From NCBI GenBank assembly GCA_017856545.1, contig JAFMEV010000004.1:1-44908 (forward strand): a stretch of DNA of 44,908 bases, written 5' to 3'. How positions within the stretch are numbered: position 1 is the first letter of the stretch; the number at the start of each line of letters is the position of its first letter. The position numbers and the translations under genes are program-made. Shown piece after piece: positions 41,361 through 44,908 of this stretch. Under the pieces are notes generated by a model that was not told the origin of the DNA, searched no databases, and saw only the letters and a program-made list of their open reading frames with translations. Source of the stretch: Chitinophagaceae bacterium. GTDB lineage: Bacteria > Bacteroidota > Bacteroidia > Chitinophagales > Chitinophagaceae.

Positions 41361-44300
41361 GTGAGACTAAAGTCATTAGAAATCAAAGGGTTCAAGAGTT
41401 TTGCGGACAAAACCATCGTAAGTTTTGACGAGGGGATAACTGGCATTATTGGGCCAAACGGATGCGGAAAAAGTAATATCATCGATAGTATAAGATGGGT
41501 AATTGGTGAATCAAAAATTTCAGCCTTAAGATCAGAGAATTTAGATTCTTTGGTATTCAATGGTAGTAAAACTAGAAATGCGAGTAGCATGGCAGAAGTT
41601 AGTTTGACTTTCGAAAACACTAAAAATTTATTACCCACTGAATTTAGCACCATCACAGTAACACGCCGTTATTATAAAAATGGAGAGAGTGAATATCGTT
41701 TAAATGATGTTGCTTGTCGATTAAAAGATATTCATAATTTATTTTTAGATACTGGTGTAAGTACAGACAGTTATGCCATCATCGAATTAGGTATGGTAGA
41801 TGATATTATCAAGGATAAGGATAATAGTCGTCGTAAAATGCTAGAGCAAGCTGCTGGTATTACCATATACAAAACAAGAAAGAAGGAAGCTAAGAATAAA
41901 TTAGATGCTACAGAGCAAGACTTATCTAGAATTGAAGATTTGTTATTTGAAATTAATAATCAGTTAAAGACTTTAGAAAATCAAGCAAAGAAGGCAGAGA
42001 AGTATTTTGAAATCAAAAAAGATTACAAGGATACAGCAATTGAATTAGCAATTGCTTCTTTAGAAGGATTCAACTTAACTTATAAAGAGTTAACAGAGCA
42101 ACAAGAAACTGAATCAGACAAGAAAATTCAGTTAGAAGCGCAGATTGCATTGGAAGAAGCGGCATTAGAGCAAGAGCGTGTTAATTTTATTGAGAAAGAA
42201 AGAGGTTTGCAAAGTCAACAACAAGAGTTTAATGACTTGGTTCAAAAATTAAGAACCAAGGAGAATGACAAGAATTTAGCTGCACAGCGTTTAGATTATT
42301 TAAACGATAAAGAAAAAGGCTTGCAAGAATTCTTAGAAAGAGCAGAAGGACAAGTGAAGACTATTGGAGACTCTATCGAATATACAAAATTGCAAGTTGT
42401 CGATGAAGAAAAAATCTACAACGATTTTAAAAATAGAGTAGAAGCTTCTCAAGTAGAATTATCCAATAAAAGAGCACAATTTGATGATCAAAGAGCAGTG
42501 TTGGATAACTTACGTCAACAGTATAATCAAATTCAAAGAAATCAATTTGATGCTGAGAAGAAGGTAGCAGTTGCAGATACTTCTATTCAAAATATTCAAA
42601 GATCTCAGATTCAGATTGAAGAAGAGCAAGCACATCGTGCATCTCAAATTGAAGATAACACTTCACAATTAGCGCAAAAAGAAAATGATTTAGCAGAAAA
42701 GAAAGCACATTTGGTTTCATTGCAAGAGCAACATGAAAAAGCAAAAGCAAGTATTTTCGAAACACAATCTGCTTTAGAGGTTTTAAGATCTTCATTGGCT
42801 GAACAATCTAGAATTTTAGATGCTAAGAAAAACGAATACGATTTATTAAAGAGTTTAGTTGACTCTATGGAAGGTTATCCAGAGAGTGTTAAATTCTTAC
42901 ACAATAATACTGGTTGGAATCATAATGCTCCTATCTTATCAGATATTATCTATGTGCAAGAGTCTTACCGTACAGCAGTCGAGAATGTATTAGAGCCTTA
43001 TTTAAATTACTATGTAGTAAATGATTTAAAAGAAGGTTTACAAGCGATTCATTTATTAGACGAACATAAAAAAGGAAAGGCTAATTTCTTCTTATTAGAT
43101 CAATTAACTGGTGCACAAGCTAATGCTGCACCTAACAATACAATTGCTGCCTTATCAGTGGTAGAAATTGATCCTAAATATGCTGCTTTGGCAAATCATT
43201 TATTAGGCAACGTTTTTATTGCTGAAAATGAAGCTGCTTTAGAGGCTAATCATACTGGAATTATTTTAGAGAAAACAGGAAAATATGTTAAAGGTAAATA
43301 CACTTTAACGGGGGGTAGTGTAGGGCTATTTGAAGGAAAGAAAATAGGCCGTGCGAAGAATCTAGAAAAGTTATTAGAAGATATTGAAGCGCAAGAAAAA
43401 GTAGTGAATGATTTAAAGGATCAAATTCAAGTGAAGCACGATTCAGTGCTTGGCTTTAATGAATTATTGAAAGAAAATGAGATTCGATCTACTGAGCAAT
43501 CTGTAAACACTTTAATCAATGAAGTGTTTGCCAATAAAAACAGATTGGAAAACTTGCAATCTGCTCAAACTACTGCATCAGCTAAATTAGCCGAATTTGC
43601 CATCAAAATGCAAGAAGAGCATGATGCCATTGCAGATACAAGAGTTGCTTTCGAAGCTTTGAATATTAGCTTACAAGAAACACAAGCACAATTAGGGGAC
43701 ATTGAATTGGCTTATCAAGCAGCTGAACAAGCTTATCATTTAGCATCAGGTGAATTCAATGAAATGAATTTACAGTTAACGAAGCAACAAAGTAAGATTG
43801 AAGCATTACAACAAGAAGTGGTATTTAAAGAAAACCAATTGGTTGATTTACATACACAAATTCAATCTAATACAACTCAATTAACAGAAGCGTCTACAGC
43901 AATTGTAGAGAGTAAAGAGCAATTAGCAGCAGTAGAAGCGGAATTGGTTGATTTATTAAGAAATAAAGAAGCAGAGGAATTAAAATTAAACGAGGCTGAT
44001 CAAGCATATTATACTTTAAGAACGCAATTACAAGAAAAAGAAAGTGCTTTAAGACTTCAAGTGAAGTCTAAAGAATTAATGGATCAATTGATCAATGAGA
44101 TCAAGGATAAATTAAACAATTTGAAATTGTCATTGGCTGGAATGAAAGAGCGCTTGAGTGTTGAATTTAAGGTTGAGTTAGAAGAAGTATTAGATAAAGG
44201 CAGACAAACAGAGGAAAGCTTGGAAGAATTACAAGCGAGTGTGGAGAGAATGAAGAAGCGTTTAGAGAATATGGGTGAAGTAAACCCTACTGCTATTGAG

Positions 44301-44879
44301 GCTTATACAGAGATGAAGAAGCGTTATGACTTTATCTTAGAACAAAAGAATGACTTAGTGGATGCTAAGGAAAGCTTGATGCTAACCATTCAAGAAGTGG
44401 AAGCAACGGCTAACCAAGCATTCTTAGAAACTTACAATACTGCAAGAGAAAACTTCCAGAAAGTATTCAAAGCATTGTTTACAGAAGAAGATTCTTGTGA
44501 CTTGGTATTGGTTGATCCTGATAATTTGGCTGAAACCGCTGTAGAGATTGTAGCTAAGCCTAAGGGAAAGCGTCCATCATCTATTACTCAATTGAGTGGA
44601 GGGGAGAGAACATTAACTGCAACGGCTATGTTATTTGCTATCTACTTAATCAAGCCAGCTCCATTCTGTATTTTGGATGAGGTAGATGCGCCATTGGATG
44701 ATGCTAATGTGGGCAAATTCACGCAGATGATTCAGAAGTTTTCTGATAACTCACAATTTATTATTGTAACCCACAATAAGCAAACAATGAGTGCAGTGGA
44801 TGTGATTTATGGTGTAACCATGCAAGAGCCAGGTGTTAGTAAACTGGTGCCAGTAGATTTTAGAAGTTTAAGTAATTAA
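41361..44879 (+). CDS. smc: Chromosome segregation protein SMC
   Basis: Condensin ATPase that organises and segregates the chromosome. The 1172-aa protein has a Walker A GPNGCGKSN at 31-39, a coiled coil from about 165 to 500, a hinge domain (about 505-660, starting GYPESVKFLHNN), a return coil to about 1000, the signature LSGGER at 1078-1083 and Walker B ILDEVDAPLDD with Asp1106 and Glu1107. All parts are present and the length is normal. The start codon is GTG (MRLKSLEIKGFKSF), fixed by the conserved N-terminus. It is probably monocistronic, with its own candidate promoter, and a hairpin follows. scpA and scpB are not in the window. Confidence 0.97.
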   Translation: MRLKSLEIKGFKSFADKTIVSFDEGITGIIGPNGCGKSNIIDSIRWVIGESKISALRSENLDSLVFNGSKTRNASSMAEVSLTFENTKNLLPTEFSTITVTRRYYKNGESEYRLNDVACRLKDIHNLFLDTGVSTDSYAIIELGMVDDIIKDKDNSRRKMLEQAAGITIYKTRKKEAKNKLDATEQDLSRIEDLLFEINNQLKTLENQAKKAEKYFEIKKDYKDTAIELAIASLEGFNLTYKELTEQQETESDKKIQLEAQIALEEAALEQERVNFIEKERGLQSQQQEFNDLVQKLRTKENDKNLAAQRLDYLNDKEKGLQEFLERAEGQVKTIGDSIEYTKLQVVDEEKIYNDFKNRVEASQVELSNKRAQFDDQRAVLDNLRQQYNQIQRNQFDAEKKVAVADTSIQNIQRSQIQIEEEQAHRASQIEDNTSQLAQKENDLAEKKAHLVSLQEQHEKAKASIFETQSALEVLRSSLAEQSRILDAKKNEYDLLKSLVDSMEGYPESVKFLHNNTGWNHNAPILSDIIYVQESYRTAVENVLEPYLNYYVVNDLKEGLQAIHLLDEHKKGKANFFLLDQLTGAQANAAPNNTIAALSVVEIDPKYAALANHLLGNVFIAENEAALEANHTGIILEKTGKYVKGKYTLTGGSVGLFEGKKIGRAKNLEKLLEDIEAQEKVVNDLKDQIQVKHDSVLGFNELLKENEIRSTEQSVNTLINEVFANKNRLENLQSAQTTASAKLAEFAIKMQEEHDAIADTRVAFEALNISLQETQAQLGDIELAYQAAEQAYHLASGEFNEMNLQLTKQQSKIEALQQEVVFKENQLVDLHTQIQSNTTQLTEASTAIVESKEQLAAVEAELVDLLRNKEAEELKLNEADQAYYTLRTQLQEKESALRLQVKSKELMDQLINEIKDKLNNLKLSLAGMKERLSVEFKVELEEVLDKGRQTEESLEELQASVERMKKRLENMGEVNPTAIEAYTEMKKRYDFILEQKNDLVDAKESLMLTIQEVEATANQAFLETYNTARENFQKVFKALFTEEDSCDLVLVDPDNLAETAVEIVAKPKGKRPSSITQLSGGERTLTATAMLFAIYLIKPAPFCILDEVDAPLDDANVGKFTQMIQKFSDNSQFIIVTHNKQTMSAVDVIYGVTMQEPGVSKLVPVDFRSLSN

Positions 44880-44884
44880 TACAA

Positions 44885-44908
44885 ACAGCGTCCCTTCGGA
44901 GACGCTGT
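44885..44908 (+). terminator. Hairpin after smc, cut by the window end
   Basis: ACAGCGTC (44885-44892) pairs with GACGCTGT (44901-44908) around CCTTCGGA, an 8-bp stem whose loop contains a TTCG tetraloop closed by C-G. It lies 6 bases after the smc stop. The T tract expected of a terminator would fall outside the window. Confidence 0.6.

Noticed and set aside
41177-41656. A 159-codon minus-strand open frame spanning the ftsE-smc junction
   Set aside because: It overlaps the conserved ends of two firm genes and reads through the ftsE terminator and the smc promoter.
1-44908. tRNA, rRNA, prophage, defence system or integrative element
   Set aside because: No such genes, repeats or composition breaks were seen; essentially all the sequence is occupied by normal-looking chromosomal genes.

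Overview
The window is a stretch of AT-rich, gene-dense bacterial chromosome of housekeeping character. It most likely comes from the Bacteroidota, probably near the Chitinophagaceae; the family placement is inference. The signs are: a GSCFA-family gene, a TonB-dependent receptor with an N-terminal carboxypeptidase-regulatory-like domain, a long (about 392 aa) AIR synthase, a 785-aa topoisomerase I without C-terminal zinc fingers, little sign of Shine-Dalgarno sequences, and repeated upstream matches to the Bacteroidota -7 promoter element TAnnTTTG. I see no insertion sequence, phage gene, CRISPR array, tRNA or rRNA, and no intergenic gap reaches 300 bases.

Layout. 1-6.6 kb: metK with its terminator, then a tight plus-strand run of a Nudix hydrolase, rlmB, a GSCFA protein, a penicillin-acylase-family hydrolase and a small membrane protein. 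6.6-8.7 kb: trhO (tRNA uridine hydroxylation) converging on purC across a bidirectional terminator. 8.7-14.9 kb: a solitary TonB-dependent receptor, pdhB, then lepB-cdd. 14.9-17.6 kb: minus-strand SirB1-like gene and ogt, then a plus-strand fatty-acid desaturase. 17.6-20.9 kb: minus-strand alpha/beta hydrolase and topA. 21.0-23.7 kb: plus-strand run fdx-iscX-kdsC-ubiA-like-maf, converging on an osmC-family gene. 24.2-25.1 kb: lipA. 25.3-27.9 kb: minus-strand sugar MFS transporter and ROK sugar kinase. 28.1-35.9 kb: divergent glycogen/alpha-glucan operon glgA-glgC-MFS-GH13 amylase-glgB. 36.0-44.9 kb: two unrecognised genes, holA converging on ribF, purM-ftsE divergent from ribF, and smc followed by a hairpin at the window edge.

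How the genes work together. The clearest functional block is 25.3-35.9 kb. A SusA-like periplasmic GH13 enzyme, two inner-membrane sugar transporters of different families and a ROK kinase could bring alpha-glucan sugars in, and GlgC, GlgA and GlgB would store the glucose as glycogen. The fdx-iscX pair adds an ISC-type iron-sulfur component, and the nearby lipA product is an iron-sulfur enzyme that makes lipoyl groups used by the pyruvate dehydrogenase complex to which pdhB belongs. Other genes serve purine synthesis (purC, purM), LPS Kdo synthesis (kdsC), RNA modification (rlmB, trhO) and chromosome biology (topA, holA, smc, ftsE).

I did not find a convincing undescribed multi-gene system. 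The observations most worth a second look are the near-perfect inverted-repeat divergent promoter between ribF and purM, a probable leaderless holA transcript, a ROK kinase that has lost all three zinc-site cysteines, an iscX outside an isc cluster, and a group of three perfect hairpins between lipA and the ROK gene.
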